A program made the position numbers and the translations under genes. 38,629 nt of DNA, from assembly GCA_037968995.1 (NCBI GenBank), contig JBBKWP010000368.1, forward strand, positions 1-38,629, in the 5' to 3' direction. Under the pieces are notes generated by a model. It saw only the letters and a program-made list of their open reading frames with translations, was not told the origin of the DNA and did not search any database. This document shows positions 23,192 to 31,380 of the stretch, in pieces; within the stretch, counting starts at the first letter, position 1, and every line of letters begins with the position of its first letter. This DNA is from JAEXNA01 sp037968995 (GTDB taxonomy: Bacteria > Vulcanimicrobiota > Xenobia > Xenobiales > JADMJV01).

Positions 23192-24898
23192 ATGTTGAAA
23201 ATCATTAAGAAGAACACCTCAGTGAAGCTCAATGCGAGGGAGGCTCGTGGATTTCAAAGCCAGCTTCAGGGCCGCTTCAATTCCCTTTTAGCGGGCGTTC
23301 GACTCGAATACGCTCGGCGTCTGGGTCTAGAAGAAGACAACTTAGAGCCACCCCCTACCGACGAAGCCGGAGAGATCCAGCTGGGAGAGATTTTCCTCAC
23401 CCAGCCAGGCACGGTCTGCTACGTTCGCTATCATGGTGGAGAAGGACGACTGGAAGCATCGGCCATCTCTAACTCTAAGGACGCGAATCTGGAAGAGTTC
23501 TTCAACGAAGTCAACAACTGTCTGACCAACGCCGGTATCCATTCCAAGGGATGGTCGAATTGCGATGGCGACAGCGACATTCCCGAAGACGCCGAACCGG
23601 CCTCGACCCAAATTTCGGAAAAAGAACTAGAAGCGGCTCGAGAACTGATGAAGTCCGACAGTCGCGCTCTCCTCAAGCAGCTGTCATCCCAGGAATCGAT
23701 CCTGGTTCGAGAAATCGACACGAACGGTGTCAAAGATCTTTTCCGACAACTTCAACATTTTGAAGACTTGGAACTGATACGAAAAGACTATGCGGTCATC
23801 GACCAAAAAACCGGTCAACAGATTCTGCGCGTTCCGAGTCGGGCATCACTCGAAGAAGCGTCCCAAAAGTTCTTTATTGGCGGAACCGCCATCTCTAACG
23901 ACAACGTCGACGAAGTGATCTCCTGCACGCCGTTTTGCCGCCATCTCTTGGCGAACGACACCTGGCTACTCCTGCTCCTGCTAGGAACTCTCAAGGAACT
24001 CGAACTCGGTTCAGAAAGCGTCTTCGTCTGTCGCTCGGACGCGGCTCCCAGTCGTGTCTATTTGCAGACCAGCCGACAGAAGTTTCTGCTCGTGCTAAGC
24101 AATCGTCGACTCAGCCTAGATGACGCCTACCTTGTAGGCGCTCAAGTCGCGGCTTACGACCTGAAGGATATTATTGTCATCTGTACCGACCGTACATCAA
24201 CGCTGATGAGACATCATCTTCGACAGACAAATCCGAGCGCCACTTTCGCCTTCATCGATAGCCTGTCGGACCTAAACAGTCAACTCCGATCGATCTTGCT
24301 AGAGCGTCAACGTGCCTACCTTCGAGAGATCTTGGATCCCTTAGCGGCTCTCACTCCCGTCAAAGTTCAGGACCTTATCGTTCGCAAGATGGTTCCTGTG
24401 GAACCAGCCACTGAACTCGAGCAATCTCCGGAAGAATTCGTGCCGGAACGGGAACCTGAAAAAAGTACTTTCGAGCGGGAAGATTCCCAAGAATTTGACC
24501 TCGACGACAGCTTCGAAAGCAGCCCTGCGCGTATGATCGCGGATTCTTTCGAGGCACCGGCGCCGGACATCCTACCAGCTTTCGCTAAAGTGCCCTCCGA
24601 AGACAGGTCGCTTCTGGACTCAAGAAAGCTCAGCGGCATCCAGATTGACATGCCCAGCATGCCAGAGGAAAAGGATCGCCACGAAGAGGAAGAGCAGTAT
24701 CCGCCAGCGGAACTCGCCGTTCCCGACATGCCCTCGATCACGGAAGCTCCTCAACAGGAACGAGAAAACGACAATAAAGAAGCTCCTCACACGATCAGTA
24801 TGGGAAGCCTAGACCTGGTCCCGGAGTTTCCAGAAGCTGAAGAGATGATCCCGGACATGCCGAAAGCCGCGGAGCCAGCAGTTCGCTCAGAGGGCTAG
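23192..24898 (+). CDS. Unrecognised 568-residue protein with acidic DMP-repeat tail
   Basis: I do not recognise this protein. Residues 1-130 include a basic start and a beta-rich stretch. Residues 145-230 look like a winged-helix segment (LLKQLSSQESILVREIDT). Residues 240-370 form an alpha/beta domain (KFLLVLSNRRLSLDDAYLV, then YDLKDIIVICTD) reminiscent of restriction-endonuclease-like folds, but without a visible D-ExK triad. The last 170 residues are acidic and disordered, with a recurring short motif: DMPSMP, VPDMPSI, IPDMPKA. AGGAC precedes the ATG. It is divergent from the VIT-like gene, suggesting a functional link. The tail may bind a partner domain. Confidence 0.6.
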   Translation: MLKIIKKNTSVKLNAREARGFQSQLQGRFNSLLAGVRLEYARRLGLEEDNLEPPPTDEAGEIQLGEIFLTQPGTVCYVRYHGGEGRLEASAISNSKDANLEEFFNEVNNCLTNAGIHSKGWSNCDGDSDIPEDAEPASTQISEKELEAARELMKSDSRALLKQLSSQESILVREIDTNGVKDLFRQLQHFEDLELIRKDYAVIDQKTGQQILRVPSRASLEEASQKFFIGGTAISNDNVDEVISCTPFCRHLLANDTWLLLLLLGTLKELELGSESVFVCRSDAAPSRVYLQTSRQKFLLVLSNRRLSLDDAYLVGAQVAAYDLKDIIVICTDRTSTLMRHHLRQTNPSATFAFIDSLSDLNSQLRSILLERQRAYLREILDPLAALTPVKVQDLIVRKMVPVEPATELEQSPEEFVPEREPEKSTFEREDSQEFDLDDSFESSPARMIADSFEAPAPDILPAFAKVPSEDRSLLDSRKLSGIQIDMPSMPEEKDRHEEEEQYPPAELAVPDMPSITEAPQQERENDNKEAPHTISMGSLDLVPEFPEAEEMIPDMPKAAEPAVRSEG

Positions 24899-24913
24899 GG
24901 CTTGTCACCAAAA

Positions 24914-24938
24914 AACTGTGGCCTGAGACGCCACGGTT
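24914..24938 (-). terminator. Hairpin with U-run on the minus strand, between the DMP-repeat gene and modA
   Basis: AAC-T-GTGGC pairs with GCCAC-G-GTT around a seven-base loop. Read on the minus strand it is followed by six Ts (24915-24910), the form of an intrinsic terminator. No minus-strand gene precedes it, so it would act on antisense transcription, or the hairpin has another role. Confidence 0.4.
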
Positions 24939-24953
24939 GATAGCGGAGCTTTT

Positions 24954-25727
24954 TTGCTGGATGGACGAGTTTTTCCCGCTCTCCTTTTACTGCTGACTTT
25001 CGCGATGTCGGGCTGCGGTCCGACGTCACATCGTCGCCTCCGAGTCTCCTGCGCTGCCAGTCTGTCGGTCGCTGTCCAGGAGGCGTGCCGCGTCGAGAAC
25101 ATCGAGGTCGATCTGCAATCTGGTGGCTCCAACACCTTGGCGAGACAGGTCAGCTTAGGCGCACAGGTGGACCTCCTGTTGTTGGCCGACGACAAACTAG
25201 CCCGCAAACTGCTAGTCCCTAAAGGATTTGAACTACAGGAATTAGTTACAAATCGCTTGGTTCTGATTGCTCCCGCGGAGTCGCAGCTGACCTTGGCCGC
25301 AAGCCCTCCCGCAGAGCCCTTGGACTGGCGCAAAATCTTGAGACAGAATGGAAAACGGGCACTCGCAGTCGCCGACCCCGCAACCGCTCCCCTCGGAAAC
25401 TATACACGAGAAGCCCTTCGCTCAGTCGGTGGAACCCCCGAAACCATCCCTCTCCAGGACGCGTCTGCCGTACTCTCAGCGGTAGCCCTCGGCCATGCCT
25501 CACTCGGCATAGTCTACCGGACCGACGCGATAGCCGAACCACGGCGAGTGAAAATCCTGGCAAACATTCCGAGCGAAATTCACGGAAAAATAGGATACAT
25601 TGCCGTCTTGCCAGGCGATCCCTCGGCCGCCGCTCTGACGCTCCTCGATTCCCTCCAGACCGGAAAGGGACGAGACATTCTCACCTCACGAGGCTTTCTG
25701 CCAGCGAGCAACCCGCCGAAACCATAG
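24954..25727 (+). CDS. ModA-like periplasmic molybdate/oxyanion-binding lipoprotein
   Basis: A 257-residue solute-binding protein of the ModA/WtpA type. A lipoprotein signal ends at FAMSG|C21. The mature start RVSCAASLSVAVQEA, then SGGSNTLARQV, PATAPLGNYTREAL and SLGIVYRTDA match the oxyanion-binding fold of ModA. It should capture molybdate or tungstate for an ABC importer, yet no modB or modC lies nearby. The TTG start is supported by GGAG five bases upstream. It might be an orphan receptor sharing a distant transporter. It starts 55 bp after the DMP-repeat gene on the same strand. Confidence 0.82.
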   Translation: MLDGRVFPALLLLLTFAMSGCGPTSHRRLRVSCAASLSVAVQEACRVENIEVDLQSGGSNTLARQVSLGAQVDLLLLADDKLARKLLVPKGFELQELVTNRLVLIAPAESQLTLAASPPAEPLDWRKILRQNGKRALAVADPATAPLGNYTREALRSVGGTPETIPLQDASAVLSAVALGHASLGIVYRTDAIAEPRRVKILANIPSEIHGKIGYIAVLPGDPSAAALTLLDSLQTGKGRDILTSRGFLPASNPPKP

Positions 25728-25730
25728 GCC

Positions 25731-25755
25731 CACACAAGCCTCAATAGAGGCTGTG
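25731..25755. other. Hairpin between convergent modA-like and proS genes
   Basis: AGCCTC and GAGGCT pair around an AATA loop and extend with CAC/GTG past one bulged base. There is no U-run. It may mark the 3' ends of the two convergent genes. Confidence 0.35.
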
Positions 25756-25789
25756 CGTCGGGTACGACAGCCTTATTCGGCGGCCCGAC

Positions 25790-27325
25790 TCAGTAGGCTA
25801 CGGAGAAAAGAACTTGGCGTTCGGCGATCTCTCCGGTGAAGATACATTTTCCATTGCCGCCCGGTTGATCCAACGGAACACAACGAACCGTGCCCTTCGT
25901 CTCTTCTTTGATGGTCTTCTCATTGGCCACATCCGGGTTGAACCAGCAACGAACAAAACCGCTTCTTTGGGCTAGGGCCGATTTCAACTCCTCGTATGAC
26001 TCAACGAAGATGGAATTGTCCTCGGTCCTCTTCTTCGCACGCGCAAACAGTTCAGTCTGAAAGGCTTCCATTTTCTCTCGCAACCAAGGGCCTGAGAGTT
26101 CGTCTTGCTGCAGAAATTCTTTCTCGCGAGACAATCGAGTCTTGAGAACGCAGGCGTCCTTAGCGACGTCCCTGGGTCCCACTTCCAGACGAAAGGGAAC
26201 GCCTCTCTGCTCCCAGTAAAAATGCTTATCCACCGGTTTGCTGTCTCTGAGATCCAATATGATCTGCTGACTGTGTCCCTCACCGAAAAAAACCGTCAGC
26301 TGATCGCGCTGGCCAAGACGTGACTCCGCTTGAGCCACCGCCTTCTCGCCGCATAGGCGGACCAGCATGCTCTTGCAGGCTGCGACCACGACGTCTTTCT
26401 CTTCGTCTTTGCGATAGATCGGCACCAGGGCACAAACCACGGGCGCCATGCGAGGCGGTAGAACCAGACCGTCGTCATCGGAGTGGGTCATGATTAAAGC
26501 GCCGATCAGCCGGGTGCTCATGCCCCAACTTGTCGTCCAACAGAGATGCCGTTGATTGTCGCGTCCGAGAAATCCTATATCGAAAGCCTTCGCGAAGTTC
26601 TGCCCCAGATTGTGCGAAGTTCCCGCCTGCAACGCTTTACCGTCCTGCATCAACGCCTCGACACAGTAAGTGGTGACGGCACCCGGGAATTTCTCGCTCT
26701 CGGTTTTCGCGCCTTTGACCACTGGGACCGCTAAGAAATCTTCCAGGCACTCCGCATAGACATCGAGCATACGGAGCGTCTCTTCTTCTGCTTCCTCCGC
26801 GGTTTCGTGGGCCGTGTGACCCTCTTGCCACAAGAACTCTGAGGTTCTGAGAAATAGGCGAGTTCGCAGTTCCCATCGCATGACATTGGCCCACTGGTTG
26901 ATCAGGAGGGGCAGGTCGCGATAGCTCTGGATCCACTGAGCATACATATGACCTATCATCGTTTCCGAAGTGGGACGAACAACCAACGGTTCGGCCAATT
27001 CACCTTTCGGAACCAGGCCATTCTCGCCCGATTCCAAACCGCTGTGAGTCACCACCGCACATTCCATAGCGAACCCTTCCACGTGCTCAGCTTCCTTCTG
27101 CAAAAAGCTCACGGGAATGAGGAGCGGGAAATACGCATTGGTGTGACCCGTGGCCTTGAAGCGCGCATCAAGATCGCGCTGGATCGACTCCCACAAGGCG
27201 TAGCCGGTGGGTCGGATCACCATGCAGCCTCGGACGGGCGAATAGTCCGCTAGTTCTGAGGCCTTGATGACGTCAAGGTACCATTGGTTGTAATCATTTT
27301 CTCGAGTAGTGATGTTCTTGGCCAT
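25790..27325 (-). CDS. proS: Prolyl-tRNA synthetase, archaeal/eukaryotic type
   Basis: This enzyme attaches proline to tRNA-Pro. At 511 residues it lacks the ~180-residue editing insertion of the common bacterial enzyme and ends in the archaeal/eukaryotic style with a C-terminal zinc-binding-like domain and a terminal Tyr (FSVAY). The class II core is present: VVRPTSETMI, motif 2 NVMRWELRTRLFLRTSEFLW and motif 3 DGLVLPPRMAPV. The proline-site signature LWQEGHTAH is also present. ATG start; only a distant GAAGG precedes it. It is divergent from the tricorn gene across 128 bp. The archaeal-like version occurs in some bacteria, so on its own it is not proof of recent transfer. Confidence 0.96.
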   Translation of the reverse strand: MAKNITTRENDYNQWYLDVIKASELADYSPVRGCMVIRPTGYALWESIQRDLDARFKATGHTNAYFPLLIPVSFLQKEAEHVEGFAMECAVVTHSGLESGENGLVPKGELAEPLVVRPTSETMIGHMYAQWIQSYRDLPLLINQWANVMRWELRTRLFLRTSEFLWQEGHTAHETAEEAEEETLRMLDVYAECLEDFLAVPVVKGAKTESEKFPGAVTTYCVEALMQDGKALQAGTSHNLGQNFAKAFDIGFLGRDNQRHLCWTTSWGMSTRLIGALIMTHSDDDGLVLPPRMAPVVCALVPIYRKDEEKDVVVAACKSMLVRLCGEKAVAQAESRLGQRDQLTVFFGEGHSQQIILDLRDSKPVDKHFYWEQRGVPFRLEVGPRDVAKDACVLKTRLSREKEFLQQDELSGPWLREKMEAFQTELFARAKKRTEDNSIFVESYEELKSALAQRSGFVRCWFNPDVANEKTIKEETKGTVRCVPLDQPGGNGKCIFTGEIAERQVLFSVAY

Positions 27326-27453
27326 AAGATAGGAGGCCTTCGAATCCCCCCATCCATCGCCTGCTAGGACCCAATGGGAATCTCTAAGTGGGGTTTAGGA
27401 ATCTGGGGGAAGTGAGGGGAGGAGGTGCCGAAACCGACGAAAGCGACAGGCCT

Positions 27454-30400
27454 ATGACGTTCACTGGCTATTATCAACGTCCCACCCTCAGCGGTGAGAC
27501 CCTCGTGTTTATGTTCGAAGACGACCTTTGGCTGCGCGACCTCTCCTCCCCGTCTAGCCATGCCTACCGACTGACGGCCAATCCTGGCCGCTCCAGCGAC
27601 CCCCAACTGTCTCCCGACGGAAAGCATCTCGCGTACACCTCCTTCGACGAGGGCCACCCCGAAATCTACGTGACTAACCTAGAAGAGATGCAACCGCAGA
27701 GGCTGACTTATCTTGGTGAGGACACACGCTGTGTCGGTTGGAGTCGCGATGGGGAAGAGATCCTTTTCACCACCAACGCCGGCACCCCGTTCAGTCGTGT
27801 CTTTCAACTGGCCCGGATCTCTCGATTGGGCGGTCCGAGCCAGCCCCTCGGCCTGGGACCTGCCGCGCATCTCTCCTATTCGCGAAGAAAAGGTCAGGTC
27901 ATCGGACGACACACCTGGGATCCTGCCCGATGGAAACGGTATCGAGGTGGTACCGCTGGACAGCTTTGGATCGACCGCGATGAAGACGGTGAGTTCGAGC
28001 TACTCCTGAATGTGGATGGAAATCTGACGCGTCCTCTGTGGGTTGGGTCCCGTATCTATTTTGGATCCGATCACGAAGGCATCTGTAATCTCTACAGCTG
28101 TCGACCGGATGGGGACGATCTTCGTCGGCACACGGACCACCAAGATTTCTACATCCGCTATCCTAACACAGATGGACAGCGCTTGGTCTACCAATGCGGG
28201 GGCGACATCTATCTCCTGGATCCCAAGCGAAAAACGCCCCAAAAGCTCGACATCACGGTCCATACGCCTCGGCCACGGTTGGCCCGAAAATTCGTATCGC
28301 CCGGACGCTACCTGGAAAGTTACACCCTTTCCCCAACCGGGAGCCACACCGCGGTGGGCGTCCGAGGCAAGCCGTTCACTTTCGCCCATTGGGAGGATGC
28401 CGTCGTGCAACTCGGTCAAAGAGACGGGGTCCGCTATCGCCTGATTCGCTGGAGTGCACAGGGTGTTATAGCAGTCTGCGACGGCGGGGGCGAGGAAGAG
28501 ATCGGCCTGTTCGCAACCACTCGGCAAGACGAGTTTTGTAGCCTCACCGAGGGAATCGATATTGGTCGGGTCCTCGACATCGGCCTCTCGCGATGTGGTG
28601 AAAAACTTTGGTTCACAAACCACCGCCATGAACTGTTTGCTCTTCTCTTTCCCAGGCCGCCCGAGGAAAAGAAGCCAGCTGACTCAAAGTCGGGGGAGAG
28701 TTCCACAGAAGTTGACCGCGACGACCCGACACCCGAGGTCGAGGTCGAGGTCGAGGCCGCGTCGCTCACTCTCGTAAAAGTGGCAGAAGACAACTTTGTC
28801 CGAATCGACGGAGCTAGTTGGTCGCCCGACGGGTCGTGGCTGGCCTTCGCCCAATCGGTCAATCGTCAAGACAGCCAAATCATGCTCTGGAACTGGGACA
28901 CTCAAGAAACCACCGCTGTGACAGAACGTCCCTTTCAAGACTGGTCTCCTGACTTTGACCCCGAGGGCCGCTACCTTTACTTTCTGAGCAGTCGGGATTT
29001 CGACCCGGTGAGAGACAATGTCTTTTTCGAGTACAGCTTCCCCAAAGCCACCAGACCCTATCTGGTGACGCTGCAGAAAGAGCAACCCGACCCCTTCCTC
29101 GACCGGCCCCGTCCACCTGGGGAAGAACCTGCGGCCTTGCCCTCGCCCTATATCGAGGAGGAAAAAAAGGAGCAGAACGGTTCCGATGATTCCGAGAAGC
29201 CAAGCGTTGACGCCTCCACGGAGACATCGGGCGCTGAGGAAAAGACTGAAGACGAGAAAACGGATAAGAAGACCGAGAAAGAACTCAAGAAGATCCGCGT
29301 CGATCTCGAAGGTATTGAGCGCCGAATTCGCGTCTTTCCGGTCGATGAAGGTCGTTACTACGGGATCCTTGGTATCAAAGGGAAAGCGATCGTTGGAGTG
29401 TCTCCCGTTCGCTCAAGTTTAGGACTGGCCTCACCCGAGATCGAGGGTCCCAGCGGAGCGATCGCTGTCTACGATTTTAAGAAACTAGAGTTCACAACGC
29501 CCATTAAAGGTGTCTCGGGCTTTGATGTCTCTACAGACCGCTCCACCCTAATCTATCGGAGCGGTTCTTCGCTGAGGGTCATGAAAGCCGCCTCTATCGG
29601 TACGGTCCCGACCGACCGCGCCGCAGGTCGTGCGAGTGGTTGGCTAGACCTCAACCGGCTAAAGGTTTCGGTCAAGCCGCTACTGGAATGGGAACAGATG
29701 CTTCGCGAAGCCTGGCGACTCATGCGCGACCATTTTTGGGATGCTGATATGTCACAGGTGGATTGGCAAGAAGTTCTCAATCGCTACCGGCCCCTTCTCA
29801 AGCGCCTCTCGACGCGACGAGAGTTTTCCGATCTCTTGTGGGAGTTCCAAGGAGAACTCGGGACTTCCCACGCCTACGAGTACGGAGGGGATCATACCGC
29901 GGGTCCTCACTATGCTCAAGGAAAACTCGCATCGACCTTGGCTTGGGACGAAACCGAAAAGGCGTATCGAATTCTCGAGATTGCCGACGGCGATCCGTGG
30001 TCGGAGAGGTCGACCTCGCCCCTGCACGTGCTGCACCAGCCGCTCAAAGCTGGAGACCTCCTTACCGCGGTCAACAGTTGCAGACTTTCCTTGGCCGAAC
30101 CGCCTGAGAAATTCTTAGTCAACCGAGCCGATCAGAGGGTCACCTTGACCGTCATCCGTCGTGCCTCTCACGATGGCGACGATGAGCCCAAAGAAGAACA
30201 AGTAGTCGTGCGGGCTCTGCGACGAGAAACCCCGGTCCGTTACCGAGCGTGGGTGGAGAGCAATCGTCAACGAGTTCACACAGAGTCCAAGGGCAAGCTA
30301 GGGTATATCCATATTCCCAACATGAGTGCCGTCGGCTTCGCCGAATTCCACCGTGCCTATTACAGCGAGGTCGAACGCGACGGTCTCATTATCGACGTTC

Positions 30401-30903
30401 GATACAACGGGGGAGGCAACGTTTCCGCACTCCTCTTAGAGAAATTGGCTCGTCGTCGCTTAGGGTTTGATGTGCAAAGGTGGGGCAAACCTATTCCTTA
30501 CCCCCAAGAGGCTCCCGCCGGTCCCTTGGTCGCGCTGACCAACGAACAAGCGGGGTCTGACGGTGATATCTTCAGCCACTGCTTCAAACTCATGAAGCTT
30601 GGACCGCTTTTGGGCAAACGGACCTGGGGAGGCACCATCGGAATTTGGCCACGCCACTCGTTGGTCGATGGCACGATTACGACTCAACCCGAGTTTGCGT
30701 TCTGGTTTCAAGATGTCGGTTGGGGGGTTGAAAACTATGGCACAGACCCAGATCAGGAGATCGAGATTCGACCCCAAGATTGGCGTGACGGAATTGATAC
30801 CCAACTCCAGAAAGCCATCAAGGTCGGTCTCAAACTCTTAAAAAAGACCCCTCCTATGGACGAAAACATCTTGAGTGAGCGCCCGACTCGACGTCATCAC
30901 TAA
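27454..30903 (+). CDS. tri1: Tricorn protease homolog
   Basis: A large peptidase that, in the known archaeal and actinobacterial enzymes, trims proteasome products into short peptides. From ATG 27454 it has 1,149 residues; the earlier GTG frame (27388) adds residues unlike family N-termini. Order: a six-bladed beta-propeller with PDGKHLAYTSFDEG-type repeats, a second propeller interrupted by an acidic, Lys/Glu-rich insert (about 610-660), a PDZ-like region (about 820-900) and the catalytic domain. The tetrad is Ser805-His806 (TSHAYEY), Ser1035-Asp1036 (AGSDGDIF) and Glu1093 (GVENYGTDPD). The 58-residue spacing between Ser1035 and Glu1093 equals that of Thermoplasma tricorn (965 to 1023). No signal peptide is seen. 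Confidence 0.93.
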   Translation: MTFTGYYQRPTLSGETLVFMFEDDLWLRDLSSPSSHAYRLTANPGRSSDPQLSPDGKHLAYTSFDEGHPEIYVTNLEEMQPQRLTYLGEDTRCVGWSRDGEEILFTTNAGTPFSRVFQLARISRLGGPSQPLGLGPAAHLSYSRRKGQVIGRHTWDPARWKRYRGGTAGQLWIDRDEDGEFELLLNVDGNLTRPLWVGSRIYFGSDHEGICNLYSCRPDGDDLRRHTDHQDFYIRYPNTDGQRLVYQCGGDIYLLDPKRKTPQKLDITVHTPRPRLARKFVSPGRYLESYTLSPTGSHTAVGVRGKPFTFAHWEDAVVQLGQRDGVRYRLIRWSAQGVIAVCDGGGEEEIGLFATTRQDEFCSLTEGIDIGRVLDIGLSRCGEKLWFTNHRHELFALLFPRPPEEKKPADSKSGESSTEVDRDDPTPEVEVEVEAASLTLVKVAEDNFVRIDGASWSPDGSWLAFAQSVNRQDSQIMLWNWDTQETTAVTERPFQDWSPDFDPEGRYLYFLSSRDFDPVRDNVFFEYSFPKATRPYLVTLQKEQPDPFLDRPRPPGEEPAALPSPYIEEEKKEQNGSDDSEKPSVDASTETSGAEEKTEDEKTDKKTEKELKKIRVDLEGIERRIRVFPVDEGRYYGILGIKGKAIVGVSPVRSSLGLASPEIEGPSGAIAVYDFKKLEFTTPIKGVSGFDVSTDRSTLIYRSGSSLRVMKAASIGTVPTDRAAGRASGWLDLNRLKVSVKPLLEWEQMLREAWRLMRDHFWDADMSQVDWQEVLNRYRPLLKRLSTRREFSDLLWEFQGELGTSHAYEYGGDHTAGPHYAQGKLASTLAWDETEKAYRILEIADGDPWSERSTSPLHVLHQPLKAGDLLTAVNSCRLSLAEPPEKFLVNRADQRVTLTVIRRASHDGDDEPKEEQVVVRALRRETPVRYRAWVESNRQRVHTESKGKLGYIHIPNMSAVGFAEFHRAYYSEVERDGLIIDVRYNGGGNVSALLLEKLARRRLGFDVQRWGKPIPYPQEAPAGPLVALTNEQAGSDGDIFSHCFKLMKLGPLLGKRTWGGTIGIWPRHSLVDGTITTQPEFAFWFQDVGWGVENYGTDPDQEIEIRPQDWRDGIDTQLQKAIKVGLKLLKKTPPMDENILSERPTRRHH
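28735..28758 (+). repeat. GAGGTC hexanucleotide repeat inside the tricorn gene
   Basis: Three perfect GAGGTC copies (28735-28752) are followed by one GAGGCC, encoding a Glu-Val run in a flexible linker. Unit length is a multiple of three, so slippage would change length without a frameshift. Confidence 0.7.
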
Positions 30904-30913
30904 AGGCCTGAGC

Positions 30914-30936
30914 AGAAATCCCTGACGGGATTTTCT
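30914..30936 (+). terminator. Candidate terminator of the tricorn gene
   Basis: AAATCCC (30916-30922) pairs with GGGATTT (30927-30933) around TGAC, followed by a short T-run. It begins about a dozen bases after the stop codon. Confidence 0.6.
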
Positions 30937-30981
30937 AAGAATATTTCAAGGAATAAACCTTGTCTTACACGGAAGGCCGGA

Positions 30982-31009
30982 ACTCAAACCGTGAGGAAGC
31001 GGTTTGAGT
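30982..31009. promoter_or_regulatory. 10-bp perfect inverted repeat upstream of trxA
   Basis: ACTCAAACCG (30982-30991) and CGGTTTGAGT (31000-31009) flank an eight-base centre, 47 bp before the trxA ATG. No U-run follows directly, so an operator or leader hairpin is more likely than a terminator. Confidence 0.5.
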
Positions 31010-31056
31010 GGTGATAAAAGTTTTACATTTCCGATCCATTCACCAAGGAGAAAGCC

Positions 31057-31380
31057 ATGTCAAAAGTTCAAGAGATTACGGACCAAGAGTTCGAAGCGCA
31101 AGTGATTCAATCAGCCCAACCAGTGGTGGTCGACTTCTTCGCAACCTGGTGCCCACCTTGCCAACGCCTCGCGCCGATTCTCGACGACTTGGCGACCGCC
31201 TACGACGGTCGAGTCAAATTCGTCAAACTCAATACGGACAACGAGAAGGAGTGGGCCTCGAAGCTCGGAGTTCGCGGCCTCCCGACGCTCGCTTATTTCA
31301 AAGCTGGCGAAGCTGTAGCAACGGAAGCCGGACTCTCCCCCCCCAATCGGATCAAACAGCAGCTCGAAAAGATGCTTTAA
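31057..31380 (+). CDS. trxA: Thioredoxin with WCPPC active site
   Basis: A 107-residue thioredoxin that reduces protein disulfides. The active site is WCPPC (31-35) inside VVVDFFATWCPPCQRLAP, where most bacterial thioredoxins have WCGPC. The cis-Pro loop VRGLPTLAYFKAGE is normal. AAGGAG lies seven bases before the ATG. There is no signal peptide, so it is cytoplasmic. The Gly-to-Pro change is known in some plant h-type thioredoxins and may shift redox behaviour. Its TAA stop interlocks with that of the converging gene in TTAA. Confidence 0.95.
   Translation: MSKVQEITDQEFEAQVIQSAQPVVVDFFATWCPPCQRLAPILDDLATAYDGRVKFVKLNTDNEKEWASKLGVRGLPTLAYFKAGEAVATEAGLSPPNRIKQQLEKML

Noticed and set aside
28000..28629. 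Minus-strand open frame of 209 codons
   Set aside because: It is antisense to the tricorn propeller region, whose reading is supported by family motifs.
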